Positions 23,169-35,214 of a stretch of 64,000 bases of DNA are shown here, in pieces; position 1 is the stretch's first letter; the number at the start of each line of letters is the position of its first letter. The stretch comes from Halichondria panicea. Lineage: Eukaryota > Porifera > Demospongiae > Suberitida > Halichondriidae. A model generated the notes under the pieces. The model ran no database searches. It was not told where the DNA came from and worked only from the letters and a program-made list of their open reading frames with translations. The DNA is taken from NCBI RefSeq assembly GCF_963675165.1, contig NC_087384.1, forward strand, positions 4,333,182 through 4,397,181, in the 5' to 3' direction. Both the position numbers and the translations under genes were made by a program.

Positions 23169-26100
23169 ATCTGGTTCATTACTAAGATCTTCAGCAGCAG
23201 AATAGTAGTCGGCATCATCACCGGAAGAATTTTCTAAATCTGTGTGCTGTGTGAGTACATTGATATGATAAGCATGCATGCATGCAGTGGTCCAGAAATC
23301 CCTGTTACCATGCACTCCTAAAGCGATATATAAAAGCCAGGTACCCCAGGACCCAAATTTAAACTATACTTCTGCATGACTTGTATTGGCCAACATTTTG
23401 TTCATCATTATATTAAAGGAGGTTCCACCATAATTATATAATAACACAACAAATCAACTGATAGGTATCGTTGCAATCACAGAGGGCCTTTGACATTGAT
23501 TTAATATACCTCTGATATAGTACTTGCACCGTCAGGTGATAGAGCATCTATTTCTGCACCAATGTTACTTTCTATACAGAGTGAAAAAAGCAAGTTAATA
23601 TTATTTTAATAACAGAAATGCACACTTTTGATTAATATACAGTCTGTTGCTATTAACAGGAGACAGTGCATGCACGCTATTAATAATGTGTTTGTACTTA
23701 TAATTATATACAGTGCATTAATTTTTAGTCTAGAGAGTAAAAAAAAAATACTAATTTGCTCCTATTAATTGGTACATAATACTAGTTATGCCTCGAGGCG
23801 TAGCCGCACGAGGGATACGGTAAAGCTGGCTCTGTGTGTGTGTGTATCTGTGTGTCTGGTACATAATACTAGTTAGAGGCGTAGCCGCACGAGGGATACG
23901 GTAAAGCTGGCTCTGTGTGTGTGTGTGTATCTGTGTGTCTAGCTGTATGTCTGTTCCAGCTGTAACTGCTCAACGGTTGCAATGCGACGAAAACTAACCG
24001 CTTCTATAGGCTTCTAGCCACTTTCTCTTGGATATCTGTTCAGCCCATTTTGCTTGATATTAAATTCTGCTAATTCTTGCAATTAATATTTGTTTCTAAT
24101 AGCCACGTGGAGCTCTATACGGAGATCTCAAAATTAATTTTCAGTCTAGGTGGCGCATAATTATAGAAGGGCGCCTCTTTTAGAAGAAGTACGGTAATAA
24201 ATACAGTGGAACCTCCATTAACGACCACCTCCAAAAAGCAACCACACGCTATATAACGGCCAAGAGCTCAGGTCAGAATTGGAACTACAATGACTGACTT
24301 AAATGTAAAGTAACCTCTCAGGAGCGACCACCTCTCTACTCCGTACAACGAACAGCTTTCTAGTCCCCAATCAGCTTTAGCAATGGAAAATAACCTCCCA
24401 GAACAGACAGCTACACCCAGAATTAGCAGGAAATTATTGCTGAGCTAGCATTATTTTGCACAATCGTGAAAACCTAGCTGTAGCTTGTCCCTACATATGA
24501 GCTAAATAAGTAGTTAGCAAAGCTCCAAGATTCATTTGCAGCAATATGGATATGCTTATCCTCCTGCGCATGGGCTTAATACGTCACCATGTGCACACAG
24601 TTCTGTAACATAGTTTTACATAATGTATAGTGCATGAGTGTGGATATGTCACCACACACAGTAACCTAGTTTTACATAGAGGGGGATCATTATCACCTAT
24701 ATACAGACACATAGCACAATTCTGGCAGTATATATACCTGTGCTTGGACAGTTTGCCGTTGGTATGGGAATTGGTACTAGATCATCACTAGTCTCTTCAG
24801 CAGCAACATCAGCCAGTTCCTACAAGGGCATGCACTATAATTATAAGGCTTGAGACATAAGAATTATAATAACTGAATGCACACCATAAGTTGTCTAGAA
24901 GGAGACACAGAGGAATAACTATGGGAGAATGCAACATGTTTGGGACGAGCGTGAACAAATGCATGGTGCACGTACATCTGGGTTTATACTGTTTTGGAGG
25001 TGTCTATATGGGATTTAGAATCCCAAAGCACTGATTAGTATCCTGAGCGTAACGAGGGTACTACAAGTGGCTGAGGGATTCTAAATCACGTGGACACCGA
25101 CAAAACTGATTTAGATACATGTATTGCCCTCAAAGCTTGACTACAATACAACAAGTTTACTTTGCTAGACAACGGGATACTAAGTAAGTTGCAGGTATAC
25201 TAAGTCCCTTCCCACGTACCGTATAATTACGCTTGATCAGAGGCCGCTCTTGTATAAAGGCAACACTCAAATATAGCCTACCAAGCCTTCAGTGCAATAA
25301 GAAGCCGCTCTCAAATGGTGGCCTCAGTGGCTATGTCTCTGCACGTGGCAGCCATATTGATACTGGTAGGTAAGTATCTACAGTAGAAGTAGATAGTGCT
25401 TTTGAAATACTTTCTCATTGCCGAGTTCGAGTTTGTACAGGTAAAAAGAACTTTTGATGACAAACTAAAGGTTTTTGAATTAGCAGGGACTTATAATAAA
25501 TAAATGCCTCTCTTGAACAATGGTCTCTCTCAAATTGTAGCCTCCTCTGTCAGCAAAATGAAACATTTAGTAGCCGCGGCTTCTGATTGGTACCTCCCAT
25601 GTAGATCTTAGTGATGAATTGATATTAAGAAACAATGAAGTGATAAATTGTTAGAAGGTTTAGCCATTCATTGCAATATTAGGAAATCGCTCTAAAATAC
25701 AATGTGAAGCTGCGAGTCCAAAGATGATAGCTTAGGGTGAAAGAGTGAACTTTAGCATCTTACAATGTGACGGAAATAATGCACAGCTGCAGCAGATGTA
25801 ATAACAAAAGAGCTGCATGGGTTCACAGCCTAAGAGCGAAGCAAGATTATCAACTAGATGGCACAAGCAGTGAACAATTGCAACCTTCTAGCAAGTCAGC
25901 TGCTCTAGCCTGTTGCAGGCGGACCTGTGACTTATGCAGGAGTCTGAGCTGTACGCCATCATGTACAATTATTGCTATAGCTTGCACATGCGCGTATAAG
26001 TTGGAAATGGATCACGACACCCAAAAGCAAATATTGTGTGCCGGTCCATGATGAAGATAAGACAATTAAGGTACACATTTTGTGAACTAGGACAAGATTT

Positions 26101-29100
26101 TAAGACATCTCAATGCCACTTGAAGCTAATATACGTACTGGGTGCAACCGATTGCCTTGTCAAAAATGCAGGCTGTAACTCTAAAAACTGACATAAAGTG
26201 TGTACTCACATTCTGAGCCAAGTACTGACAGACTCGAGCAGCTACTTCCACTCTATTCAGCCTCAGTAGCAGCTCCAACAGTGCTCTGAATGTTGCGTTG
26301 AATGAGTAGTGGCTTTTCCATATTGACAAGCAATACGCCATGGCTGTCTGAGCATCGCATTGAACGAGGGTAGTTCTCACAGTTGTTTGATCAGCGGGAC
26401 TCAGACTCATTGCTTGAGAGTAGAGATTTACACTGTCGAAATAGGCAGCTATGACTGGGATTTCATTATCAGGAATCTCTCGATCAAGCTTGACGGTATC
26501 GACATGGTACTTGTCCACCAACTCTTGTAAATCAGCTCCTCCCACATCACAGGCTGTGCCTACACAAATATACCACATGCATTTAAAGACTAAGAATTAC
26601 CAAACATATTTTCCCCATATTCCAAACTGGCAGTGCTTCAACTACTTACGCATGCACTATAGTTTCCAACAGAACATATCTTCCAATCCATATACATACC
26701 AGACATGCAACAAACGTCTAAAGCAGTTCATAGCATATTGCAGTAGAGTAAGTAACCAATCTTTGCCATGCAGACACCTATAATCGGCGGCTATTGCACG
26801 AAATACAAGACGATATTCCACAAAACTATAACTATACATGGACCTACAGATGAGTAATAAAGTAACAGGTTCAGGAAAAAATAACATGCTTGCAGACTGA
26901 ATGGTAGTCATGAGAAGTGAGAGGTAAAATTAAAACACTCATGAATATATCCCTCTATAATATAATATGAACACTAACAACAATACATGTGTATATAAAT
27001 CATGGTAACAAAGAACACACCCTGTGTAGATGAGTGTACGCGTTTGGTACTTAATGTTTCCCCAGCAGATAGATGTCTCTTCTGACTAGCTCCTCCTGAA
27101 CATTCTCCGGAATCTGTGATATCAAATAAATTTGGTCAATATACCGTATATACCGTTAATTAATCACAACACACTCATGCATACCCTGCCATACATGTAT
27201 AAACTAGAGCACTGAAGTGCTAACGCTCGGCTGGTGACATGATTATAAAGAGGCATGCTGAGAATAGAGTTTTAGTGGTATAGGCCTACATGAGACGATG
27301 AGACATGCATGTACTGGGGACTAGGATCACAGCAAAGAATCCTAGAGTCTTGGTGAAGTATGGCTCCTTGGAGTATCCGGACTGAGAGTCAGCTCCCCAA
27401 ACAAACAAACCAGTCACAATTCCAGCTTTCTACTTTAGTGACCCTTTTCGATTGTTCCTGGTACGGGATCACTTCAGTTGTCGAATAAAGGCTGCATGTA
27501 GTTAGCTAGCCAAGTCTGCCAACATGCAAGTTCAAGCTTCTTAGCTTTTGCTCGTTTTTATTCGACAACGAGGCTTTAACATCAAAATCTGCCACTATTA
27601 AAACTAATAGCTTCTTGTCTGGAGGCTATCCATGCTGTAAACGCAGTGTTGTGGCATCCAGGTAAGCAGACACAGACAAACAAACCAGACGACTACTATA
27701 CCCGTGGCCGCCCACGCGCGCCTCGGGTAACCAATCATGCATGTGTGCACATAATAATCAGCTAGGACACTAAAATGCACACCTTGTGGAGATATTGTCC
27801 GTGTGTGTTTTGCGCTGGACACAAGGTATATACGGTAGTGTGTGTGTGTGTGTGTGTAGACTGCTATACAGCTGCTCAAGGATTAGTGAAGTGTTTCTAT
27901 AGTCTTGGATTGTAATTCGTGGATTTCCAAAATAATGCTTTGTTCTCGAGTTATTCTCAAGTTATGCCTACCTCTTAGATCTACTACTACTGCACTTACT
28001 GTGTGTATAGTAGGTATCTTCAATAGTTTTGCTTACTTGGGATGCCCATATAGGAGAGGGATTGGAAACGGAAGTGGCCTCGGAAGACCTGATCACCAAG
28101 CATAAGGGAATGTATGCCTAAAATTTAAGTTCTGTTACGTTTTGGATACTCCCGAAAAAGAGATCTTTATAGTGGTGCTAATTTTTTTTCTAGCACTAAA
28201 TGGTACCAGCTGATGTATGACTAGGCTTGGGGTGATATACCAACAAGCAGACCAAAACCACTAATCATCTCATGCAAAAAAGAGGTGAAATACAAGTAGT
28301 TAGCTCTGCACTAGAACGCTAGCTATTGGTAGCTGCAAGAGTGAGAAGAGAGCTGCAAGGCTCTACTGAGGCAAAGTTTGTGCGAACAGATGATGCTATG
28401 AAAGATTCTGAAGAGACTGCAACAGCCTTCAATGTGAGTCAAACTAGCGAGAAAGAAGCTTTAGTTTGCTAATCCATGAATCAAAATCCAAGAGAACGTG
28501 GCTAGAAGCCTATAGAAGCTGTTAGTTTTCGTCGCATTGCAACCGTTATAGCTGGAACACACACAGACCCGCGGTGCAAAGCAGATGAGGTCTAGTGCAA
28601 ACCTAGCTATTTACATGACATTTTATGATTGTATGATTGTAATGAACTTACTGAGCTCATCTTTGTAGAGAGCTCTGTATGCAGTGAGGACTACTTTCCC
28701 AGCCCCCTTCACCTCACACCGGTAGTAGTCTAGGTCCTCCTCACTCACACTCTGGAAGGTCAGAATGTTGGGCTTGCAGGGATGAATTGGAGGTTGTGTG
28801 TCGTCCTCTCCCACTTTGCTCCAATTAAAAGAAAATTTCTTCAGAGACTGTTCCTTAACAAACCCAAAAACACCCAAGCTAGCACTCTGACCAATAGAGA
28901 TAGCCTGCAGGTAAGACAAAGCACATGATGTTCACGCATGCGTTACAGTCCAGTATAATTAATTGGTGTGATATTGGACTGACACAGCCACCCTTTCGTT
29001 ATTTGGCCTGATGTTTGCCTTAGACTATACACGTACATATACAAAAGTTGTAGAGCATACAGTGTCGATCATATCATAAAGTATAGTACATGCATGGTAT

Positions 29101-32100
29101 GTTGTAATTAACGTACCTTTCCAAGCCAAACCATTTGAGTCTTCCTCAAGGTAACAGGTTCCTTGGAGCTTTCACAAAGGAATCTGACTTCTGATCCTAG
29201 CGAAATTGAACAAAGATCGTTGAGATTGGGCTTTTCCGAGTGCTTAGGACAGTGGCACTGAAAAGCAATTTGTGGAACTAATCGCTCATAAAGGCCGCTA
29301 AGAATGTACTGAATTACAGACCAAACATATGCACAAATCTCATTGACAGATTTTTTCGATTTTTTCCAACAAACTCTTATTTCATAGTATCTTTCACGAG
29401 AGATAATAGTCGCTGTATGTACAGCATCGATAACAAATGAAACACAGTTTCGCTTGACACCATTTTCATTTTCTACTAACTTCCACGTCAATCCGAGGAT
29501 TCCATGAGGGCCTTGGGAAACTAGTTGAGTAATCAGACCACAAAAAGCTCCAGTTGGAACGTAACCACAGCTAAATGTGATGAGCAGTGGCTCTGGGTTG
29601 TTGGCATCTGGTGGAGGTGGGTTGGTCAGAGAAACACACTCCAAAATAGCGGGCATTAAATAGGTGCTTCGATATTTGCTCTTATTATTAACATCTATGT
29701 GAATAATTTCAGAGAGAAGATTTAGATGTTGAAGAAGTGTAATAAGAACCTTGGCTGGGATAAGTTCGTTGTTTCCCAACTTTTTGCTTACTTGAGCAGT
29801 TTTACAATACATTTCGATGGCTTCAGCTGAATATTGCCCCTTTCTAATCAACTCTTTTCGCTCATACTCGGTGAAGGTACCTCCAGAATGAAGTTCACGC
29901 AAAGAAGGAAGAATCAGCTGACTGATGCTATCGAAGACTACTTGAGGGGAGCAGATTACACGATTTTTAAGCCACTTTTCCTTATCATTTGTTATGTTTG
30001 TGTAATGCATGACAGTGCCAACGCAGTCGTGAAGATACCGCAGACAAAATTTCGTTTCATTTTCATCCATTTCTAGCTTCTTCCCCAACTCTAGACAATC
30101 TTCAACACTGGCAATCTTGTATTCCCTTCGTAGAATGAGTCCAAATAAAAGCCATTTTGGTCTAATCGGTAGCGAAGCATCCTTGAAGCGTTTGTGAAAG
30201 ATTTTACTCAAAAATTTACGAAGAGGGGCTATGTCCGACTGTTCAGTTCCAGTGTAGTTGTCCACAGTAAATAAAACCTTTGAGCTAGAATTAGCTGATG
30301 GAAAAATCATTACTTCATCAAACTTTTGTACAATGTCTTTTAAATCTTGGCTTTTTTCCTCGATCACCTCCTCAGGATTTTCCAGCTTATCTTTGTGAGT
30401 GCCTATCAACGCAGCCAACGGACTAACTTGTAAAAAACATTCAAGCTTCTCTCTAAATCCAGCAACTGTATCGGTCTTGAATGAAGAGGTCACTTGAGGG
30501 TTACAATGTACGCTGCTGATGGAAGAAAGGATTTGAGACACTGTGTCTTTGACTGTGTGTATAGAATCATAAGGAGTGATGATTGTTTCATCGCGACTGA
30601 AAGGGATCTTGTACGGCTTGTTTAACTCTTTTCGCAAGTCTAAGAAGACAAGATACATGGCCGGACCATTACTCAGGGCTGGGAGCATTTCTAAAAAGCC
30701 CGGCTGACCTCCAATATCATTAATGTTCAAAAATGTGCCCAGAGCATTGAAAAGGTTAGAATATTCTCCACTTTTGATCAATTTTTGGAAGCGACTAACA
30801 ATATCACTAATTCTTTGATCTTTACAAGCCTTTTTTTGGTCATCTAAAGTTTCGACTTGTGAATTTGGGGTGTGGGCTTGTTGAACACGTGGCTGTGTTC
30901 TGGCAGGTTTGGGTGGAGTAGTGTGTTCTTTACTAAGGGGTATGTCCAGCGGTGCCTCTTTAGCTATTTGTTTATGTCCACAGAAATAGTTGAATACAAT
31001 TTTTGCTTCACTGTCAAAGTCACTGGAAGACCGCCACTCTGCTGCGTCGTCACCAACAAAAGCAAATGCTTGAATACAGTTAGCGAGTAGTGTACTTTGA
31101 AGCTTTGCTTTGTCACCTGCTGAATGAATATTCTCAAATACTTTTAGCAGACGGCTTAGAGTGGTTGTTTTTCCCACAAATGGTGGGCCAACAAGAAAAA
31201 GTTTCAAGTAGCGAAGGTCGATGGTGTCTGCAGCTGTCATCAAATCCTTGAGTATCTCGAGATATCGCTGCTGCTCTTTGGCAACTGTGAGAATGTAAAA
31301 GAGTTTTTGATTGAATGAAAGGCAAGAAGCACTATATAAACACTAAAAATGTACATGTAACTCACTTTCTTTGAGTTTTGTCCTGAGATTCCTTGCGTCC
31401 TCGATGTAACCTTTCTGGGAAAATAATTGTTGAGCTTCTTCAAGAGTGATGCCTTGACCAGTAGCAATGAAGGTATCAATGTTCACTTCTGTCCCCTCGA
31501 TAAGCTTCTGTAGAGCATCAATCTCATCTTGTGTTAGAGGTGTGCGCTCTGGCAGTTGAATAATAGTGGGTGTTTGTAGCTTCTTCAACAACCCTGTACA
31601 TACGGTATGCTTGCATGAGCATGTGTATAGCATTGGTCACCATGCATGCAGGGGGTAAGCTAATGATAGCTCAAACTAATTTGTGTATATCATGCATGGC
31701 ATTGCTTGCTCCGGCCGGCCACCACTAACTGTATACGCACCTGGAGGCTGCTGGTAGACTGGAGGACTCTGGTCGTCAGAGAGTTCCTGTAGGATATGCA
31801 ACATAATATGCAGATGTTACAGTAAAGCAAAGTACCAGTTGTGTAATTATACCAAGGGCGTAAGGCGTGTAACTAAGCATCAGTCAACGTACTCAAGTGA
31901 AAGACTAGATATCCCATAAACGGATGCAGAGTGACACAGACTTTTCCTCAATTTATGGAGTAGGCTATAGTTTACAGAGTTACCATACAGCGGGAAATTT
32001 TCGAAGTTGCAAATTTTTTGCTATTTGGCTCCAGAGCCCTCAGCAGAAATGTTCGTGGGATCTAATACTCATGCTTCAATTTCAGGAAACCACACCCACC

Positions 32101-35100
32101 AATACTTGCATGTGAAATACTGGTGCATGAGAGTTTATCCCAGTTTTAATTTTCACGTCTTCTGTCTGCCTAGTTGGGCGGAGCCCGACCGTCCCTGATA
32201 GGAGGTCGGGTTTCAAGCCTATGTCAGGATTTGTCTTGCTGAATTATGTAACACGCTGATAAGCAGCTATGAATAATCATTTTATTCTATGAATATTATT
32301 ATTTTGAAGTGGGTGTTAACCAATTTTATCTTGCTTGAGGTTGCACAACCGGACGTGACATAGGCTTGAAACCCTACCTCCCGTCAGGGACGGTCGGGCT
32401 CTGCCCAACTACTGTCTGCCCTCAAAAAACTGCAATTTTTGACCTTACGAAAATTTCCCCCTGTACGGTAGTAGCTGTTATTGGACCATGGATCGTGACT
32501 ATGATGATCGTGATACTGATAGTGCTACAGTAACAATATGTTCTAGTGAGTGTAGATCTCTGGCAAAGCTAGCTCGGGGGGGGGGGAGGGGGGTCGGACA
32601 ATTACGTTACGTACCATATTGAATTCTTAGCCTCATTCCAAACCGATTCTTCTCCAATAGAGCATATTTTGCGTTAAAATGGGGGAAAATTGGTCTAGAA
32701 AGGAGGTTTTGCAAGCCTTTGTACCACAACTGAAGCTATCCTTGAGATTGTAAGCAGCTCCAATAAGTTTGTGAGCTACTATAGACACACAGACTGAATG
32801 TCTGGAGCTAAGAGAGATTCTACTGTCAATTACTCTCATCAGCTTGCAGCATCACAAAACAAGCGGGACAAGGTACCGTATATGCTTGATGAGGCCGTGG
32901 CTACAATTTGAGAGAGGCCATTGTTCAACTTTTAGTTTGTTATTTTCACCTACTTAAACTCGAACTCTGAAATCTTTGTAAAGCACTAACAAGCCGCTAC
33001 CTACATGTAGCTAGCTAGCTGCTAGTATTAATATGGCTGCCACGTGCAGAAATACTAGAGTCAAAGTTCACTGAGGCTACTATTTAAGAGCGGCTACTAA
33101 ATGTTTCATTTTGCTAGCAAAGGTGGCTATTATTTGAGAGCGCAGCCTCTGATCAAGCATATACGGTACTTCAAATAGTTTTATAGTACAGTAACGAGTA
33201 ATTTAGTCGACAAATTTCGCAATGTAAAAAAATTTGCCTGACTCAGCAATATTTGTGCTCATGTGATATTGTCCGGCTCCCCCTTGCTACATGTATATAA
33301 AGAGCTCCAAGCTAAACTGATTACCGGTAAACCCTACATATCTAGGTTCAATCGTGTGGGGTGCATGCTGCTAAAACTAGAACTATAATTATGTATGAAA
33401 TTCTTATGAATTTTGCTGAGTATGCAGTTGCATGCCTTCTTTTCTATATACCCACAATGACATGGTACTATACGTGCTCAATGTGTATTACATTACACAC
33501 ATGCGTACAACACAGCTTCCTGTCATTCAACAAGCGACAGCGAGCGACATGTGCATGTACATGTACACTCACTACATGTACATGTAAGCGCATGGTAAGA
33601 CACAAAGTTGGTAGGTTTGTGACATAAAATTACCCGTAATAATTAAGGGCACACACAAACCACTCACGGTCAAGTAGTGACAAATTTGTTCAGCAATCTC
33701 TTCTTTCCTCAGCTTTACTAACATCTCCAAAAGGGCCCTGAATGTCGCTTGTGAGGCCTTCCCTCTTTTCCAGATGGTCAAACACTCGATCATAGCTAGG
33801 TGGTTACTTTTAATTTTCTTCAACCGTACATCACTTTGTTCGCCCGGGGATAACTCCATTACGTAAATATAGAAATCTACATTGTCAAAATGGCCCGCCA
33901 ACAATGGTATGTCTTCCTGTTGGATTTCCCTGTTGATTTGTAAAGTAGTGAGCTGACATTTGTCCATCAGCTGTTGAAGAGCTGTACTCATTGGTTGAGG
34001 TTGAGGAGGCTACAATTTGAGAGAGGCCATTGTTCATCTTTTATTTTGTTATTTTCACCTACACTCAAACTCTGAAATCTTTGTAAAGCACTAACAAGCC
34101 GCTACCTACATGTAGCTAGCTAGCTGCTAGTATTAATATGGCTGCCACGTGCAGAAATACTAGAGTCAAAGTTCACTGAGGCTACTATTTAAGAGCGGCT
34201 ACTAAATGTTTCATTTTGCTAGCAACGGTGGCTATTATTTGAGAGCGGCCTCTGATCAAGCGTATACGGTACTTCAAATAGTTTTATAGTACAGTAACGA
34301 GTAATTTAGTCGACAAATTTCACAATGTAAAAAAATTTGCCTGACTCAGCAATATTTGTGCTCGTGTGATGTTGTCCGGCTCCCCCTTGCTATATAAAGA
34401 GCTCCAAGCTAAACTGATTACCGGTAAACCCTACATATCTAGGTTCAATCGTGTGGGGTGCATGCTGCTAAAACTAGAACTATATGTATGAAATTCTTAT
34501 GAATTTTGCTGAGTATGTAGTTGCATGCCTTCTTTTCTATATACCCACAATGACATGGTACTATACGTGCTCAATGTGTATTACATTACACACATGCGTA
34601 CAACACAGCTTCCTGTCATTCAACAAGCGACAGCGAGCGACATGTGCATGTACATGTACACTCACTACATGTACATGTAAGCGCATGGTAAGACACAAAG
34701 TTGGTAGGTTTGTGACATAAAATTACCCGTAATAATTAAGGGCACACACAAACCACTCACGCTCAAGTAGTGACAAATTTGTTCAGCAATCTCTTCTTTC
34801 CCCAGCTTTACTAACATCTCCAAAAGGGCCCTGAATGTCGCTTGTGAGAGCTCCCTTCTTTTCCAGATGATCAAACACTCGATCATAGCTAGGTGGTTAC
34901 TTCTCATTTCCTTTAACCGAACATCACTTTGTTCGCCCGGGGATAATCCCATTACGTAAATATAGAAATCTACATTGTCAAAATGGACCGCCAAAAATGG
35001 TATGTCTTCCTGTTGGATTTCCCTGTTGATTTGTAAAGTAGTGAGCTGACATTTGTCCATCAGCTGTTGAAGAGCTGTACTCATTGGTTGAGCAAATGAT

Positions 35101-35101
35101 C
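23169..35101 (-). CDS. Gene A: Death domains, Roc-COR GTPase, Ig domain, Death domain (partial, multi-exon)
   Basis: Minus-strand exons join in phase: 35101-34761 (Death), optional 34009-33668 (Death, duplicate), 31786-31741 (linker), 31593-31366 (helical), 31284-29117 (Roc-COR), 28904-28652 (Ig), 27113-27021 (Ser-rich linker), 26559-26210 (Death), 24819-24738, 23571-23510 and 23246-23169 (acidic linkers). Every border is GT-AG. Roc-COR proteins are GTP-regulated dimeric switches and Death domains recruit signalling partners, so a cytosolic immune or cell-death scaffold is likely (inference). The first Death exon starts one base into a codon, so the N-terminus lies further up, perhaps in the exons at 38290-37659. 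No stop is seen after 23169, so the gene goes on and may run into gene B. It could instead be two genes, split after the Ig exon. Confidence 0.72.
23783..24055 (+). repeat. CGAGGCGTAGCCGCACGAG repeat with duplicated head
   Basis: The head GGCGTAGCCGCACGAGGGATACGGTAAAGC occurs twice (about 23793 and 23879), each followed by a GT microsatellite, then the common body. Slippage at the microsatellite probably duplicated the head. Confidence 0.7.
24056..24735. other. Intron stretch with a pogo-like terminal repeat
   Basis: TACAGTGGAACCTCCATTAACG at about 24203 looks like one pogo/Tigger end, and no clear partner was found. The rest is unassigned intron sequence. Confidence 0.45.
24988..25115. repeat. 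Small foldback repeat
   Basis: GTTTTGGAGGTGTC...GGATTTAGAATCCC at the left pairs with GGGATTCTAAATC...GACACCGACAAAAC at the right over about 33 bp. It lies within a gene A intron. Confidence 0.65.
25220..25580. repeat. GATCAGAGGCCGCTCTCAAAT repeat
   Basis: This copy matches, partly inverted, the repeat found at 32875-33172 and 34003-34275. Recurring features are TACGCTTGATCAGAGGC, TGCACGTGGCAGCCATATT and AAAATGAAACATTTAGTAGCC. Confidence 0.65.
26210..26559 (-). CDS. Gene A exon: third Death domain
   Basis: The exon translates to a Death-domain fold: NEIPVIAAYFDSVNLYSQAMSL, then LSPADQTTVRTTL, CLSIWKSHYSFNATFRALLELL and AARVCQYLAQN, matching the W-K...aTfraLLe.l pattern of the copies at 33.7-35.1 kb. 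The acceptor follows TGTGTAG and the donor is AAT|GTGAGT. The exon before (27113-27021) ends on one base and this one begins with two, so the frames fit. As with the duplicated Death exons, the next exon begins EL.D, so Death exon plus EL.D linker is a reused module. Confidence 0.8.
27310..27730 (+). repeat. Exon-like repeat, inverted copy of 11740-12150
   Basis: Matches the left copy across a 9-bp-ended CCACGCGCGCCTCGGGTAACC terminus and the AG|GCTATCCATGCTGTAAACG...CATCCAG|GTAAGC exon-like segment. It lies antisense to gene A, within the intron between the Ig exon and the linker exon. Confidence 0.55.
27837..27858 (+). repeat. (GT)n microsatellite
   Basis: About ten GT units next to TACGGTA in an intron of gene A. 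Confidence 0.8.
28652..28904 (-). CDS. Gene A exon: Ig domain (C-terminal part)
   Basis: The Ig domain is split by an intron. The end of the Roc-COR exon gives the B-strand cysteine (VRFLCESS) and C-strand tryptophan (MVWLGK). This exon gives the F strand EEDLDYYRCEVKGAG. An Ig fold fused after a COR domain in a protein with no signal peptide in view is unusual. The exon begins in phase 0 and ends on one base, fitting its neighbours. Confidence 0.78.
29117..31284 (-). CDS. Gene A exon: Roc-COR GTPase domain
   Basis: A single 2.17-kb exon encodes about 722 residues. Counting from its MMTAADT: P-loop GPPFVGKT at 19-26, switch II DIGGQ at 176-180, and the guanine-specificity motif THKD at 282-285, all in Roc order. 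A COR-type region follows (RPKWLLFGLIL... through CAYVWSVIQYIL). A Pro-rich insertion of about 70 residues sits between the P-loop and switch II. There is no LRR and no kinase, unlike LRRK or typical Roco proteins. The real exon extends 5' of the first methionine, since AKEQQRYLEILKDL is in frame from the acceptor at 31284. All nucleotide-binding motifs look intact, so GTP binding is expected. Confidence 0.88.
31366..31593 (-). CDS. Gene A exon: helical segment before the Roc domain
   Basis: It encodes about 76 residues rich in charged helices, including LTQDEIDALQKLIEG and GITLEEAQQLFSQKGY. It starts with GG after an acceptor and ends on one base, which fits the Roc exon. I do not recognise the fold; a TPR- or UBA-like helical bundle is possible. 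Confidence 0.7.
31981..32470. mobile_element. TACCG-family MITE with a nested MITE
   Basis: The outer ends TACCATACAGCGGGAAATTTTCG and CGAAAATTTCCCCCTGTACGGTA belong to the TACCGTATAGCGGG family. The 241-bp TAGTTGGGC element (32171-32411) is inserted inside with its own target duplication, so the outer element is older. Confidence 0.85.
32171..32411. mobile_element. MITE, TAGTTGGGC family, 9-bp TSD (nested)
   Basis: The inverted ends TAGTTGGGCGGAGCCCGACC and GTCGGGCTCTGCCCAACTA run on into arms of about 55 bp. Perfect 9-bp duplications CTGTCTGCC flank it at 32162-32170 and 32412-32420. It shares ends and TSD length with 355-694. Confidence 0.9.
32878..35091. repeat. 1.1-kb tandem duplication carrying a Death-domain exon
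   Basis: Copy 1 (about 32890-34000) and copy 2 (about 34006-35091) are nearly identical along their length, from GGCTACAATTTGAGAGAGGCC through the shared MITE-like segment to the Death exon. Differences are small indels and substitutions (for example KKIKSNH against KEMRSNH in the protein). Both Death frames are open. The duplication breakpoints fall in the CTACAATTTGAGAG repeat, so repeat-mediated unequal exchange is likely. Confidence 0.9.
33668..34009 (-). CDS. Gene A exon: Death domain (duplicate copy 1)
   Basis: Death-domain hallmarks are EDIPLLAGHFDNVDFYIYVMEL, LTIWKRG...ATFRALLEMLVKL and AEQICHYL. The original acceptor was lost at the duplication border. However, TTGTAG|CCTCCTCAA, inside the adjoining repeat and preceded by a pyrimidine-rich stretch, gives a frame that starts in phase 0. 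The exon before it (34761) ends in phase 0 and the donor ACC|GTGAGT is intact, so a tandem Death-Death protein is possible. Confidence 0.65.
34761..35101 (-). CDS. Gene A exon: Death domain (copy 2, original acceptor)
   Basis: The acceptor CTGTAG|GATCATTTG and donor AGC|GTGAGT bound 341 bp. The product contains LQQLMDKCQLTTLQINREI, EDIPFLAVHFDNVDF, LIIWKRR...ATFRALLEMLVKL and AEQICHYLS. It joins in phase 0 to the linker exon at 31786 (ELSDDQSPPV). Confidence 0.8.
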
Positions 35102-35214
35102 CTACAGTATGGAATGAAAGGCCAGATAATTTAACACAATGCATATCTCGATCGCTATTATACTATGAACACTATCACTACAAAACTATACCGATGTATA
35201 ACATGATGTAGAAC

